Source of the DNA: Paenibacillus faecis
GTDB taxonomy: Bacteria; Bacillota; Bacilli; Paenibacillales; Paenibacillaceae
Direction of reading: 5' to 3'
Length of the DNA stretch: 64,000 bases
Assembly: GCF_008084145.1 (NCBI RefSeq)
Contig: NZ_VSDO01000005.1
Span: 558,001 to 622,000, forward strand
The notes below the pieces were generated by a model. That model did not search any database, had not been told where the DNA came from, and worked only from the letters and a program-made list of their open reading frames with translations. Of the stretch, positions 15,879 through 25,896 are shown in pieces. Numbering within the stretch: position 1 is the first letter of the stretch; each line of letters starts with the position of its first letter. A program made the translations under genes and the position numbers.

Positions 15879-16796
15879 CTATAAAGGAGCCCAGTTCGCG
15901 TAAGTTTCCGCGAGTCCTTCCTTTATCGCGTATTCGGGCTTCCATTGTAAGTCGTTGCGCGCCTTAAGATTGGAGAGACAGCTGTGCCTGATATCCCCTG
16001 GTTTCGCCGCTTGATACAGCACCTCGATCTCCTCGGGATGCAGCTCGTGCAGATACGCGATCAGCTGGTTCAGCGAAGTCTTTTTTCCGGTGCTTACATG
16101 AATGGTGTCCTGCGTCCCCCGTTCCGCGGCAGCCACAATGGCTTTTGCCACGTCCTGTACATAGATGAAGTCCCGGGTTTGCTCCCCGTCCCCGAAAATG
16201 GGAAGCGGGAGTCCCTTTTTGAGCCGGTCCATGAATATAGCAACCACACCGCCCTCTCCCTTGATGGTCTGCCCGGGGCCGTATACATTGGCAAACCTCA
16301 AAATGGTATAGGGGATGTCGTAAAATTTGTCATACAGCCGGATGTATTGCTCCGCGGTCCACTTGGATAGTCCGTAAAAAGAGATCGGCTTTACCGGATC
16401 GAGTTCGGTCAGCACCTCTTTGGCAAGATCGCCGTATACGCCGGAAGTCGAGGCGAAAATGAATTTCTTTACCTTGGTTTCCCGGCAGGCTTCCAACAGG
16501 TTCAGGGTTCCTGCCACATTGACGTCGGCATCGAAAGTAGGACTGTCAACGGATTGCCTGACATCGGCCTGAGCCGCCAGGTGAATCAGCAGATCCGGCC
16601 TGGATTTTCGGATCGTTTCCCGAGTCATCTCGCTCCGGACATCCGCGATATGAAGTTCTGCCTGCTGCGGTACTTTTTGCTTGTGTCCCGTGCTTAAATC
16701 ATCGATGACAATGACTTTATAGCTTTGGCGGATCAGCCGGTTGACGAGGTGCGAACCGATAAACCCTGCTCCGCCGGTAACGACTGCGGTCTTCAA
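15879..16796 (-). CDS. NAD-dependent sugar-nucleotide epimerase (GalE-like)
   Basis: A 305-residue extended SDR. GGAGFIGSHLVNRLI binds NAD, IDDLSTGHK follows, HLAAQADVRQSVDSP, STSGVYGD, active-site YGLSK, RFANVYGPGQ and GDGEQTRDFIYVQDVA are typical of UDP-glucose/UDP-GlcNAc 4-epimerases. The TTG at 16796 is chosen because GGGAGG lies 9 bases upstream and the family starts at this point; a longer frame to 16919 is open but has no homology. A CATACGATA on the minus strand (16832-16840) fits a sigma-K -10 but has no good -35. It probably supplies UDP-Gal or UDP-GalNAc for the spore glycan. Confidence 0.88.
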   Translation of the reverse strand: MKTAVVTGGAGFIGSHLVNRLIRQSYKVIVIDDLSTGHKQKVPQQAELHIADVRSEMTRETIRKSRPDLLIHLAAQADVRQSVDSPTFDADVNVAGTLNLLEACRETKVKKFIFASTSGVYGDLAKEVLTELDPVKPISFYGLSKWTAEQYIRLYDKFYDIPYTILRFANVYGPGQTIKGEGGVVAIFMDRLKKGLPLPIFGDGEQTRDFIYVQDVAKAIVAAAERGTQDTIHVSTGKKTSLNQLIAYLHELHPEEIEVLYQAAKPGDIRHSCLSNLKARNDLQWKPEYAIKEGLAETYANWAPL

Positions 16797-16968
16797 TTCC
16801 CATGGCCTCCCTTGAATGAGCGCATAATACGTATCGTATGAAGGAGGGTTAAATTTGGCATGGGACAGCAGAGGAGATCGGGTAAGTTTACCTGTATTCC
16901 GAAGAAGGCGTCGGCGCATCCTAAGTCCTGTTCATCATAAACTTTATAAATGGATAGGGGATGACTTC

Positions 16969-18129
16969 ATGCGAGGAGCAAAAATCGTAAGCTTGTCATT
17001 ATCCGCTGCATTGATTGCCGGTATGGTTGGGATTACGGGCTGCGGAAACCGTACGGACAACAACAATGTTCGGACCCAAGGCCTTCGTCAGCAAAACCGG
17101 AACTATGACGTAAACTCCTTGCCGGAAGGGAACCGCATCTTCTCCCGCAGCGCGGGAAGCGGCCAAAACCAGCGGATCACTTCGCTGAGATACAGCCCTG
17201 CCTTGAGCAACAAGGTAGCCCAGCTTCGGGACGTACAAACGGCTCATGTCGTGGTAACCGACCGCGATGCTTATGTGGCGCTTACGATGCATGGGGCCAA
17301 TAACACCCGAGGCCATGGCGGCAATATGAGCGGCATGTCCACGGGGATGTCGACCGGCATCGGCGGCAACCGGGGAACCGCGAATATGGGCGGCCCTTAC
17401 GGAGCCGATTACGGAACCCGAGGTGCCGGAGATAACGGTCTGGCCTTGGGATTGACGGGCCGTTCGGGAACCGCAGGAAGCTTGTTCGATATGACTCGGG
17501 GAAGCGGATTGACTGGGGGCCATACGGGAACCGGTCTGTCCGGAACGAACGGAAACATGGGATTGAACGACATGAACGGAGCGGGCACGCCAGGAACGGT
17601 GGGGACGGGCGGATATGGAACGAGGGGAACGAGCGGTTTACAAGGGACGGGAACCACGGGAACGGGCGGTACCGGCCGGATGAGTGGGCTTGGAACGGGA
17701 ACAAGCGGAACAAGCGGAACAGGCCGGATGAACGGAGTTGGAACGGGGACCGGCACTTTTAACGGGTTAGGCAACGGTACCGTAGCCGGTCATGTTACGG
17801 ACAATGTTCCTCAGCATGTGAAAGACCAAGTGTCGCATATCGTCAAAAAAACGGCGCCGCATATCCGGAATGTCCACGTTTCCGGCAACCCCGACTTCGT
17901 AACGCATGTAGGGAACTACGCTACCCAATCCCGCGGCGGGGGGACGGGTGGAACGCTTAGAGGGTATATCGCGGATTTTGAGAATATGATCAACCGGATC
18001 TTCCCGGGACGTACCGGAACGATGACCGGGCCGAACGGGTATGCGCCAACAACGCCTAACGGATATACCGGCGGTGCGAACCGCGGCGGGATGAATACCG
18101 GCGGCTACTCCGGCGGGGTCACAAGGTAA
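16969..18129 (+). CDS. YhcN/YlaJ-family sporulation lipoprotein with Gly/Thr-rich insertion
   Basis: A 386-residue lipoprotein starting at ATG 16969 (GGGGAT upstream). Signal peptide with lipobox GITGC places the lipidated Cys at 25. Family features: KVAQLRDVQTAHVVVTDRDA and YVALTM early, then HVKDQVSHIVKKTAPHIRNV and VHVSGNPDFVTHV late. Family relatives are usually about half this length. Here residues ~105-268 are a low-complexity Gly/Thr/Met/Asn insert full of G-T-G and T-S-G units. B. subtilis YhcN is a spore membrane lipoprotein. The insert is probably a flexible spacer. Confidence 0.85.
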   Translation: MRGAKIVSLSLSAALIAGMVGITGCGNRTDNNNVRTQGLRQQNRNYDVNSLPEGNRIFSRSAGSGQNQRITSLRYSPALSNKVAQLRDVQTAHVVVTDRDAYVALTMHGANNTRGHGGNMSGMSTGMSTGIGGNRGTANMGGPYGADYGTRGAGDNGLALGLTGRSGTAGSLFDMTRGSGLTGGHTGTGLSGTNGNMGLNDMNGAGTPGTVGTGGYGTRGTSGLQGTGTTGTGGTGRMSGLGTGTSGTSGTGRMNGVGTGTGTFNGLGNGTVAGHVTDNVPQHVKDQVSHIVKKTAPHIRNVHVSGNPDFVTHVGNYATQSRGGGTGGTLRGYIADFENMINRIFPGRTGTMTGPNGYAPTTPNGYTGGANRGGMNTGGYSGGVTR

Positions 18130-18143
18130 TAGCGATGTAAGCG

Positions 18144-18194
18144 AAAAAGCGTGGCCGATCCGGGAATGAGTTCCCTTTTGCGGCCACGCTTTTC
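18144..18194. terminator. Bidirectional terminator
   Basis: AAAAGCGTGGCCG and CGGCCACGCTTTT arms flank a GGGAA..TTCCC inner stem. It lies between convergent yhcN-like and nagA genes. Confidence 0.85.
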
Positions 18195-18197
18195 AAC

Positions 18198-19376
18198 TTA
18201 CCCTTTGAATTTACGTCCCTCGACCCAAACGTGTTGAAGTTCCAAGTCCCGGTCAAGGAGTAGCAGATCGCCGAGCTTTCCGGTTTCAACGGATCCGGTC
18301 AGATGGTCGATTCGAATCAGTTTGGCCGGGTTCAAGCTGGCGGCTTCCGAAGCTTCTTCAACGGAGAGCCCGATTTCCCGCACGAGGTGCCGGAATCCGC
18401 GGATCATCGTCAAGGTGCTTCCGGCCAGCGTTCCTTCGCTGTCGCGCAGCGTGCAGACGCGGTCTTTGACGACAACGGGCAGATCGCCCAGCTTGTACTC
18501 GCCGTCGCCAAGTCCTGTCGCCGACATCGCGTCCGTAATCAGGATGAGATTATGGTTCTTTTTGACGCTGGCCAGCAGTTGGATACCGGCTTTGTGCACA
18601 TGAATGCCGTCGGCGATGATCTCCCCGCTGATGGCGGGAGAGCTCAGAATCGCTCCGGCCACCCCGGGTTTGCGGTGATGCAAAGGCGTCATCGCGTTGA
18701 AGGTGTGCACCGCATGATGCAGACCGACTTCGACGGCGGCCATCATTTCTTCGTAGGTCGCATTCGTATGACCGGCCGCCGCAACGATTCCTTTTTTGCG
18801 CAAAAACCGGATCAAATCATGGGCTCCCTCACGTTCCGGGGCAAAAGTAACCTGCTTGATCAATCCGGGGTACCGCTCCTCCCAGGCCTCGATCCACCCG
18901 GCGTTCGGCGGTACGATATGGGCGGGATTTTGCGCTCCCGGCCATTTCGGACTGATAAAGGGGCCTTCCAAATGAACGCCGGCTAGTTTGGCGTAAGGCA
19001 TTCCGTTATTGATGTAGCGCTGAACCTCCTCCAGCACCTGTTCGATGACCGGCTTCGGCAGCGTCATCGTCGTGGCCAGCATCGAGGTCGTTCCTTGACT
19101 GCAATGAAGCTTGGTGATCGCGTCGAAGGCTTCTTGTCCCGGCTCGGAGAAATCATGAAGCATTCCGCCATGGACATGAACGTCTATGAAACCGGGCAGG
19201 ACCAAGCCGCCTTGGGCATCGACCACTTCCACGGAATCGGTGGTTTCCGCGGGCGCTCCGGCGGTAGAGCCGACATACGTGATGACGCCGTCCTTGACGG
19301 TCACGGCTCCATCGGAAATCCGTCCCCGGGGCGTAATGACGTCGGCATGTACAATTTGCACGGACCCTTGTCGCAT
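18198..19376 (-). CDS. nagA: N-acetylglucosamine-6-phosphate deacetylase
   Basis: A 392-residue amidohydrolase that deacetylates GlcNAc-6-P to GlcN-6-P in amino-sugar recycling. Metal-site motifs are visible: FIDVHVHGG, GVHLEGPFISPKWPGAQNP, AAGHTNATYEEM, HAVHTFNAMTPLHHRKPG, and the catalytic Asp in ILITDAMSATG. Full family length. Its ATG shares a base with the nagB stop (TGATG), so the two are translationally coupled in a murR-nagB-nagA operon. Confidence 0.95.
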   Translation of the reverse strand: MRQGSVQIVHADVITPRGRISDGAVTVKDGVITYVGSTAGAPAETTDSVEVVDAQGGLVLPGFIDVHVHGGMLHDFSEPGQEAFDAITKLHCSQGTTSMLATTMTLPKPVIEQVLEEVQRYINNGMPYAKLAGVHLEGPFISPKWPGAQNPAHIVPPNAGWIEAWEERYPGLIKQVTFAPEREGAHDLIRFLRKKGIVAAAGHTNATYEEMMAAVEVGLHHAVHTFNAMTPLHHRKPGVAGAILSSPAISGEIIADGIHVHKAGIQLLASVKKNHNLILITDAMSATGLGDGEYKLGDLPVVVKDRVCTLRDSEGTLAGSTLTMIRGFRHLVREIGLSVEEASEAASLNPAKLIRIDHLTGSVETGKLGDLLLLDRDLELQHVWVEGRKFKG

Positions 19377-20104
19377 CAGAGCAGCCCCCCCGCAGCCTGG
19401 TCAAGCACCACGACGACGTTGGGATGGGTCTGAAGCAGCGAGGCGGGACATTGGGTGGTGATCGGTCCGCGCAGCGCCCGGGCCACCACTTCCGCCTTAT
19501 CGGCTCCCTTCGCCATCAGCAAAATTTGCTTGGCCTGCAAAATAGTACCGATCCCCATCGTGATCGCATGAGTCGGCACTTCATCGATCGAAGGGAAATA
19601 GCGGGCATTCGCCTGGCGGGTTCTCTCCTCCAGCTTGACGATATGCGTCGGTCCGGTCAGCTCCTCGGCGGGCTCGTTAAAGCCGATATGGCCATTATGG
19701 CCCAATCCGAGCAGTTGAAGATCGATTTGCCCGGCCTGTTCCAGCAGCCGGTTATACTCCGCGGCCGCCTGTTCGGGATCGGACGAGCTTCCGGAAGGGA
19801 CATGCGTATTTTCCGGCAGGATATCGATGTGGTTGAACAGCTTCTCATTCATAAACCGGCGATAGCTTTCGGGGTGCTGCTCATCGAGTCCGATATATTC
19901 ATCCAGGTTAAAGCTGCTGGCCTGCTTGAAACTGACCACGCCCTCGCGATAAAGTTCGATCAATTTGCCGTATACTCCGACCGGAGTGCTCCCTGTGGCG
20001 AGCCCTAGGATTGCCCGGGGATTGGATTGAAGCAGACTGGCGATGATGCCGGCTCCGGTTTCGTTGAACTGCTGCTCGTCTTTTACCTTGATAATGTTAA
20101 GCAT
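19376..20104 (-). CDS. nagB: Glucosamine-6-phosphate deaminase
   Basis: A 242-residue isomerase/deaminase converting GlcN-6-P to fructose-6-P and ammonia. LGLATGSTPVGVYGKLI binds phosphate, FNLDEYIGLDEQHPESYRRFM and GLGHNGHIGFNEPAEEL carry the catalytic Asp/His/Glu. The start at 20104 follows GGGAGGG on the minus strand and gives the normal family N-terminus; an open frame to 20182 is upstream of it. It overlaps murR by 8 bases. Confidence 0.95.
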   Translation of the reverse strand: MLNIIKVKDEQQFNETGAGIIASLLQSNPRAILGLATGSTPVGVYGKLIELYREGVVSFKQASSFNLDEYIGLDEQHPESYRRFMNEKLFNHIDILPENTHVPSGSSSDPEQAAAEYNRLLEQAGQIDLQLLGLGHNGHIGFNEPAEELTGPTHIVKLEERTRQANARYFPSIDEVPTHAITMGIGTILQAKQILLMAKGADKAEVVARALRGPITTQCPASLLQTHPNVVVVLDQAAGGLL

Positions 20105-20969
20105 GCGAATTGCCCTCCCTTTGTTTTCTGTATATTTGCACGTTCTGGTAAGAGGTTTCCAGCTTCGGAATAAAATGCTCAAACTCCATACTTACCATTC
20201 CCGTAAATAAAATATCAATCACATGCAGCTGCGCGATTCTTGATGCCATATCTCCCCGGCGCATACCTTCCTCCAGAGAAGAAGAGAATAACGATATATC
20301 GGCCAGAGAAGCGAGCGTGTTGCTGCCGTATTGGGTCAACGAAATGGTCAGGGCCCCGCTGTCTTTGGCGCAGCGGAGCGCATCGATCGTTTCCGGCGTC
20401 TCTCCACCGTACGAGACGGCAAAGGCGACATCACCGCTCCCAAGTGAGGAAGCCGAGGTGATCTGCATGTGGGAATCGGCGAACGCCGTAGCGTGCTTGC
20501 CGATCCGAACCAGTTTCTGATAGAAATCCTGGGCGATAATCGACGAAGTGGCCACGCCGTAAAGGTCGATCCGTCCCGCCTTGCAAAGGGCATCGACGGC
20601 GCGGCGCAGTTCGTTCATGTCAAGAAGGCGCGTCGTATCCGTAATGGAGGCCAGGTGATTGGCTTCCATCGCCTGCACGATTTTGTGCAGATCGTTCCCC
20701 GCGATCACATCTTGATACTGGGTTTGCGAAGGCTGATGGGCCAACTCGCCGGCCAGCTTCATTTTAAAATCGGGAAACCCTTTAAAATGGAATGTTTTGC
20801 AAAAACGGGTCACCGTCGAGGGACTGATTCCGCAGGTGTAAGCCAGCTCGGTGATGCCGAGGTGGATGACGGAGGCCGGTGACTTTAAAATATATTCCCC
20901 CAGCCGTCTTTCCTGGGGAGGCAGCGTTTCCAAATGGCTGGAGAGCGCATGCAGGATGGGTGTCTGCAA
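20097..20969 (-). CDS. MurR/RpiR-family regulator of the nag operon
   Basis: A 290-residue regulator with an N-terminal RpiR-type HTH (residues ~20-75: GITELAYTCGISPSTVTRFC, FKGFPDFKMKL) and a C-terminal SIS domain (~115-260: YGVATSSIIAQDFYQKL, AVSYGGETPETIDAL) that should bind an amino-sugar phosphate. TTG 20969 after GAGGTGA is preferred; GTG 20978 lies within that ribosome binding site. First gene of the nag operon and therefore probably autoregulated through the two TGAAAATAATTTT sites upstream. Confidence 0.9.
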   Translation of the reverse strand: MQTPILHALSSHLETLPPQERRLGEYILKSPASVIHLGITELAYTCGISPSTVTRFCKTFHFKGFPDFKMKLAGELAHQPSQTQYQDVIAGNDLHKIVQAMEANHLASITDTTRLLDMNELRRAVDALCKAGRIDLYGVATSSIIAQDFYQKLVRIGKHATAFADSHMQITSASSLGSGDVAFAVSYGGETPETIDALRCAKDSGALTISLTQYGSNTLASLADISLFSSSLEEGMRRGDMASRIAQLHVIDILFTGMVSMEFEHFIPKLETSYQNVQIYRKQREGNSHA

Positions 20970-20991
20970 AGGCGTCACCTCTTTTTAAGTT

Positions 20992-21039
20992 TGAAAATAA
21001 TTTTTGGGGATTACTATGATATAGTGAAAATAATTTTGA
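20992..21039. promoter_or_regulatory. Two candidate RpiR-type operators upstream of murR-nagBA
   Basis: TGAAAATAATTTTTG (20992-21006) and TGAAAATAATTTTGA (21025-21039) are near-palindromic copies of the TGAAA-N-TTTCA type recognised by many RpiR-family proteins. Their starts are 33 bases apart, about three helical turns, in the only intergenic space before the operon. A MurR dimer or tetramer could bind both. Confidence 0.5.
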
Positions 21040-21166
21040 TTTCATCATAATCGTTTCTCTGTCGGAATGCAAGATTTTCCTGGGAACTCATAGATTTTCT
21101 TGTCATTTCATCGGGTGCATACTACACTGATTGTAAGCATGAATGACCGAAGAGGTGAAAGGGATA

Positions 21167-21619
21167 GTGGATTCTAATCTTGATGAATATATCGAGCGGC
21201 TCTTGTCCGCCTGGTCCAAAACGGTACGCAAAATGCAGAGCGAGATCATGCATCACCGTGAACTGGGTCTGACCGGGCCCCAATTTCATATGCTGGCGCT
21301 AATCGCCAAGAACAAAAACTGCAATGTCAGTTATTTGTCGGACAAACTGGAGGTCAAGCCCAGCGCGATTACAGTGATGGCGGACCGTCTCGTTCAAAGC
21401 GGGTACGTGGAGCGCAGGCATGATGACCAAGACCGGCGCGCGGTGCTGCTGTCGGTGACCGAACTCGGTGACCAGGTGTACGAGGAAGCGCGAAAACGGT
21501 CGCGGAACGTGCTCAAATCGTATCTTTCGGGCCTGGAGCCCCATGAGCTTGAAGTGCTGATCGGCGTGATCGAGAAGCTCGGAAAAGACGAGCCCACGGA
21601 TGACGGCGAAGAGGCCTAA
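21167..21619 (+). CDS. MarR-family transcriptional regulator
   Basis: A 150-residue winged-helix regulator. LTGPQFHMLALIAKNKNCNV leads into the recognition region LEVKPSAITVMADRLVQSGY and wing RRHDDQDRRAVLLSVTELGD, the classical MarR order. GTG 21167 with AGAGGTGA at 21151-21158 is preferred over ATG 21143, which has no ribosome binding site. In B. subtilis a MarR regulator (ysmB) also lies next to gerE; here gerE is 2 kb downstream. Target unknown. Confidence 0.9.
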   Translation: MDSNLDEYIERLLSAWSKTVRKMQSEIMHHRELGLTGPQFHMLALIAKNKNCNVSYLSDKLEVKPSAITVMADRLVQSGYVERRHDDQDRRAVLLSVTELGDQVYEEARKRSRNVLKSYLSGLEPHELEVLIGVIEKLGKDEPTDDGEEA

Positions 21620-21639
21620 ACCACAAACGGAATGGAGCG

Positions 21640-21666
21640 GCTTGCTGGCTACCGGCAAGCTTTTTT
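21640..21666 (+). terminator. Rho-independent terminator after marR-like gene
   Basis: GCTTGCTGG CTA CCGGCAAGC hairpin with one T-G pair, followed by TTTTTT. Confidence 0.8.
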
Positions 21667-21705
21667 CATGCCGTCGCTCGGACATGTTATTTTCCAGAGG
21701 GGGCC

Positions 21706-23676
<1,971 letters not shown>

Positions 23677-23793
23677 ATCCGCCCATTTTATCCGGTGACG
23701 GCACCGTTGCCGCTGCTTCTTCATAAGATGTTTTGACTGTATCCCTTAACCTTGTTAAAACCATAAAACCCGAGCAAGGAGGGGTGACGCATT

Positions 23794-23946
23794 TTGAAGA
23801 GCAGCGATCGCAACAGCAATCTGTTAACACATCGTGAACGGGAAGTTTTCGAACTCCTCGTGCAGGATAAAACGACGCGCGACATTGCGGGCCAACTGTT
23901 TATCAGCGAGAAAACCGTCCGAAATCATATTTCTAATGTAATATAA
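23794..23946 (+). pseudogene. gerE: gerE, 5' half, truncated by prophage insertion
   Basis: A TTG-started frame after GGAGGGGTGA encodes 50 residues. Residues 10-49 (LLTHREREVFELLVQDKTTR, DIAGQLFISEKTVRNHISNV) are nearly identical to B. subtilis GerE, a 74-residue LuxR-type regulator of late mother-cell spore-coat genes. The frame then reads I-stop, where GerE continues with MQKLGVKGRSQ. The lost part is the final dimerisation helix. AT-rich sequence unlike the host follows directly, beginning with a terminator and then prophage genes. As it stands the protein should be inactive unless excision restores it. Confidence 0.92.
23930..23946. other. Left prophage junction (attL) inside gerE
   Basis: Host gerE sequence is recognisable to about ATTTCTAATGTAAT (23930-23943); afterwards the sequence no longer matches GerE coding capacity. 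A normal gene would continue ..GTA ATG CAA AAG.., so the shared core could be the few bases up to AAT at 23941-23943. The partner site (attR with the gerE 3' half) is not within the window, so the core length is unknown. Confidence 0.65.
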
Positions 23947-23949
23947 TTT

Positions 23950-23981
23950 GAAGCACACAACATTGTGATGCTTCTTTTTTT
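23950..23981 (+). terminator. Terminator just inside the prophage left end
   Basis: GAAGCA-CACAA-CA-TTGTG-A-TGCTTC hairpin with seven T after it. It follows the truncated gerE by four bases and would stop gerE transcription from entering the prophage. Confidence 0.8.
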
Positions 23982-24017
23982 GTACATATACATTTATCGA
24001 ATGGAGGAAAACTGAGA

Positions 24018-24365
24018 ATGGGGATGGTTACAATGAAAGAGGAAATGAATGCCGGTGATCTGAGGGTACAGATTGACTATGAAGCGATTGAAAAGAAGAG
24101 CAGTAAGGAATTTGTGGGTAGGTTAAAGAAAATGTTCGGTCCATATGGGAGTTGGGAGTGTACCTTCTTCCTTGAGGAAGACACCCCAAGTCATTACTGT
24201 CTTTATTTAGCCAATGGTTTTTATTTGGAGATGCATGATAAAACGGCTCATGACGAGGTCATCTACGCACAGTATTCCAAAAAAGACGGCGTAATCAGTA
24301 TAAACAGCATGAACACTATTTTTCTGAAACGTTTTGCTCCGATCGGAGTATCAGTGAACGAATGA
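24018..24365 (+). CDS. Unknown protein, prophage left arm
   Basis: A 115-residue soluble protein with GGAGG at 24003-24007. An N-terminal basic helix (EKKSSKEFVGRLKKMFG) is followed by strands containing aromatic residues (WECTFFLEEDTPSHYCLYLA). No motif is recognised. It is the first gene after attL, AT-rich relative to the host, and co-directional with the next genes. Such positions often hold lysogenic-conversion genes. Confidence 0.65.
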   Translation: MGMVTMKEEMNAGDLRVQIDYEAIEKKSSKEFVGRLKKMFGPYGSWECTFFLEEDTPSHYCLYLANGFYLEMHDKTAHDEVIYAQYSKKDGVISINSMNTIFLKRFAPIGVSVNE

Positions 24366-24453
24366 ATTAGTAGTTCCTGTATTACTGGAGTGGTATCTTA
24401 TCTCCGTGATAAAGAAATGGTATACTCAAGAAAATGAAAACGGAGGCTGTTTT

Positions 24454-24930
24454 GTGGATAAACACGATTATGTAAGGTCTGATGAGCCTGTTCCACAAAC
24501 GTTGCAGGAGCAAAAAGAAAAATTTAAGAATATGGCCGAGAAAAGCGGTGCTGAAGTTATTGAGGACAATCCCCTACATGAAAAGGTCACGGAGTTTAAG
24601 AAGGCGTTCGAAGATTATAAGCCCAATGGAAGGATTCTTAAGGAGACGCAAGAAATGATAGCTCAGGAAAAAGTCCTTCAAGCCCAGGAACGAAAAACGC
24701 TTATAGAACGCGAAGAAATTCAAATAGATTTTACCAGGATTTACAGGGAAAAAGGGTTCAAATACAAGTATGTTTATACGGTAGGCAATCTGGACAAACC
24801 AGAAACCGTAGAGATTGTTGACTGCTGGGAACGTGAAGAATTGACTACCGACGAGCTTGAGCAACAGAAGCGGCATGTAATGAGGGGTACGGGAAAGCCG
24901 ATCGTGAATATTGATATTGAAGAAATCTAG
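24454..24930 (+). CDS. Unknown charged helical protein, prophage left arm
   Basis: A 158-residue protein. GTG 24454 with GGAGG at about 24442 is preferred over the open frame to 24406. It is highly charged, with a long predicted helix or coiled coil (residues ~20-90, KETQEMIAQEKVLQAQERKT), then a strand-rich segment (FTRIYREKGFKYKYVYTVG) and a C-terminal acidic end. It could be a small cytoplasmic accessory factor. No family recognised. Confidence 0.6.
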   Translation: MDKHDYVRSDEPVPQTLQEQKEKFKNMAEKSGAEVIEDNPLHEKVTEFKKAFEDYKPNGRILKETQEMIAQEKVLQAQERKTLIEREEIQIDFTRIYREKGFKYKYVYTVGNLDKPETVEIVDCWEREELTTDELEQQKRHVMRGTGKPIVNIDIEEI

Positions 24931-24957
24931 GCTGGGATCAATCCGGCCTTTTTTTTG
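24929..24957 (+). terminator. Rho-independent terminator
   Basis: GGCTGGGAT CA ATCCGGCC imperfect stem followed by eight T. Confidence 0.65.
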
Positions 24958-25021
24958 TTCTACGTGATTTTTCGATTTCAAAGAAAAAATTAAGAAAAAA
25001 ATAGGAAAAACCTATGAGTTA

Positions 25022-25050
25022 TTGGACTTTTAATAGCTTATAGTTATAGC
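25022..25050 (+). promoter_or_regulatory. Promoter of the candidate structured RNA
   Basis: TTGGAC (25022-25027) and TATAGC (25045-25050) are separated by 17 bases. The start of transcription would fall at about 25056, the first bases of the closing stem of the RNA that follows. Confidence 0.45.
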
Positions 25051-25053
25051 ATG

Positions 25054-25153
25054 GAGAATCGAGAGAGGACACCACAGGGGCGTGAACGCCCTGTAACGTC
25101 GCCGGCCGAGTCGCTGGCAACCTCACAAAGGTGAAAGCTCCGATCCGATTCTC
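25054..25153 (+). ncRNA. Candidate structured leader RNA (multi-helix, S-box-like in part)
   Basis: The ~100-base element is closed by GAGAATCG (25054-25061) and CGATTCTC (25146-25153). Inside are three more helices: ACAGGG(G)CG/CGCCCTGT with a TGAA loop (25074-25094), GCCGG/CTGGC (25101-25118) and ACCT/AGGT (about 25120-25132). Thus a four-way junction is possible. The order AGAGAGG ... GGCAACC ... AAGGTG..A.CTCC recalls the SAM-I (S-box) riboswitch, but the kink-turn of P2 is missing and the downstream gene is not a methionine gene, so the class is undetermined. It lies 155 bases upstream of a small membrane-protein gene. Bases 25154-25307 hold further short hairpins but no gene. Confidence 0.45.
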
Positions 25154-25307
25154 TGGGAGTGCCCTTCAGTGTTTTGGGTCACGTTTTACGTGGCTTGATG
25201 CAATGAGGGGCTGATTTATTTGGCAGCAGCATCCCTTTGCCTTGAAGGTATTCTCATGAAATAGTCGAATTATGGCATTGAGATTATTTTACAGGGTGGG
25301 GATTTCT

Positions 25308-25775
25308 ATGGGATTTGACTGGGGCGGTTTTGCTGGTAGTATTGTTGGGGTACTCGGGGCATACGGTATAGCTGTTTGGCAAGTTCGTAAGCAACGAGAG
25401 GCGGAGGAGCCTTCAAAGCACAAAAAAATTTACGAACTTTCTATACTAATAAGCGAGCATCTAAACTCTGCCTGGTCCTATTTTGCAACCGAGAATTTCG
25501 AATACGGGGAGCTTTTTAGAAAAGTCATAGAATTTAACAATTCTATTATCAAATATCAATCCGAAGCAATCGGCACGGACAAAAGACTGGTTGCGGTGGT
25601 CTCAGAGACTATTCAAGGGCTGTCTGACATTAGTAAAAAGTTTTCAGCGAAGCCTCGGAACCATGAGAATTATATGCTTTACGAGGGTGAACTGATTACT
25701 TTAGCTGAGGTAATGCGTGGCAAGTGTCTTGAAATTAGGGATGAGATAGTAAAACAGAACAAGCAAGACTTCTAA
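25308..25775 (+). CDS. Small membrane-anchored protein downstream of the structured RNA
   Basis: A 155-residue protein with one N-terminal membrane helix (residues ~6-24, GGFAGSIVGVLGAYGIAVWQ) followed by a positively charged RKQRE stop and a helical cytoplasmic domain. ATG 25308 with GGTGGGG upstream is preferred to ATG 25272. The layout, single anchor plus helical bundle, is common in phage immunity or superinfection-exclusion proteins, but no motif proves it. Expression may depend on the RNA element upstream. Confidence 0.6.
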   Translation: MGFDWGGFAGSIVGVLGAYGIAVWQVRKQREAEEPSKHKKIYELSILISEHLNSAWSYFATENFEYGELFRKVIEFNNSIIKYQSEAIGTDKRLVAVVSETIQGLSDISKKFSAKPRNHENYMLYEGELITLAEVMRGKCLEIRDEIVKQNKQDF

Positions 25776-25896
25776 ACAATATGACAAGGTACATAAGGGG
25801 TAATTTGGCTACGGAATCTTTTAAAATCACTTTGACTTGGCAAATGCAGGAAGTTGGCTCCTGGTGTCGAACATTATGAGACAGGAGGGTGATAGT

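Noticed and set aside
25054-25153. Firm call of a SAM-I riboswitch
   Set aside because: Only some conserved segments match; the P2 kink-turn pattern is absent and the downstream gene has no link to methionine.
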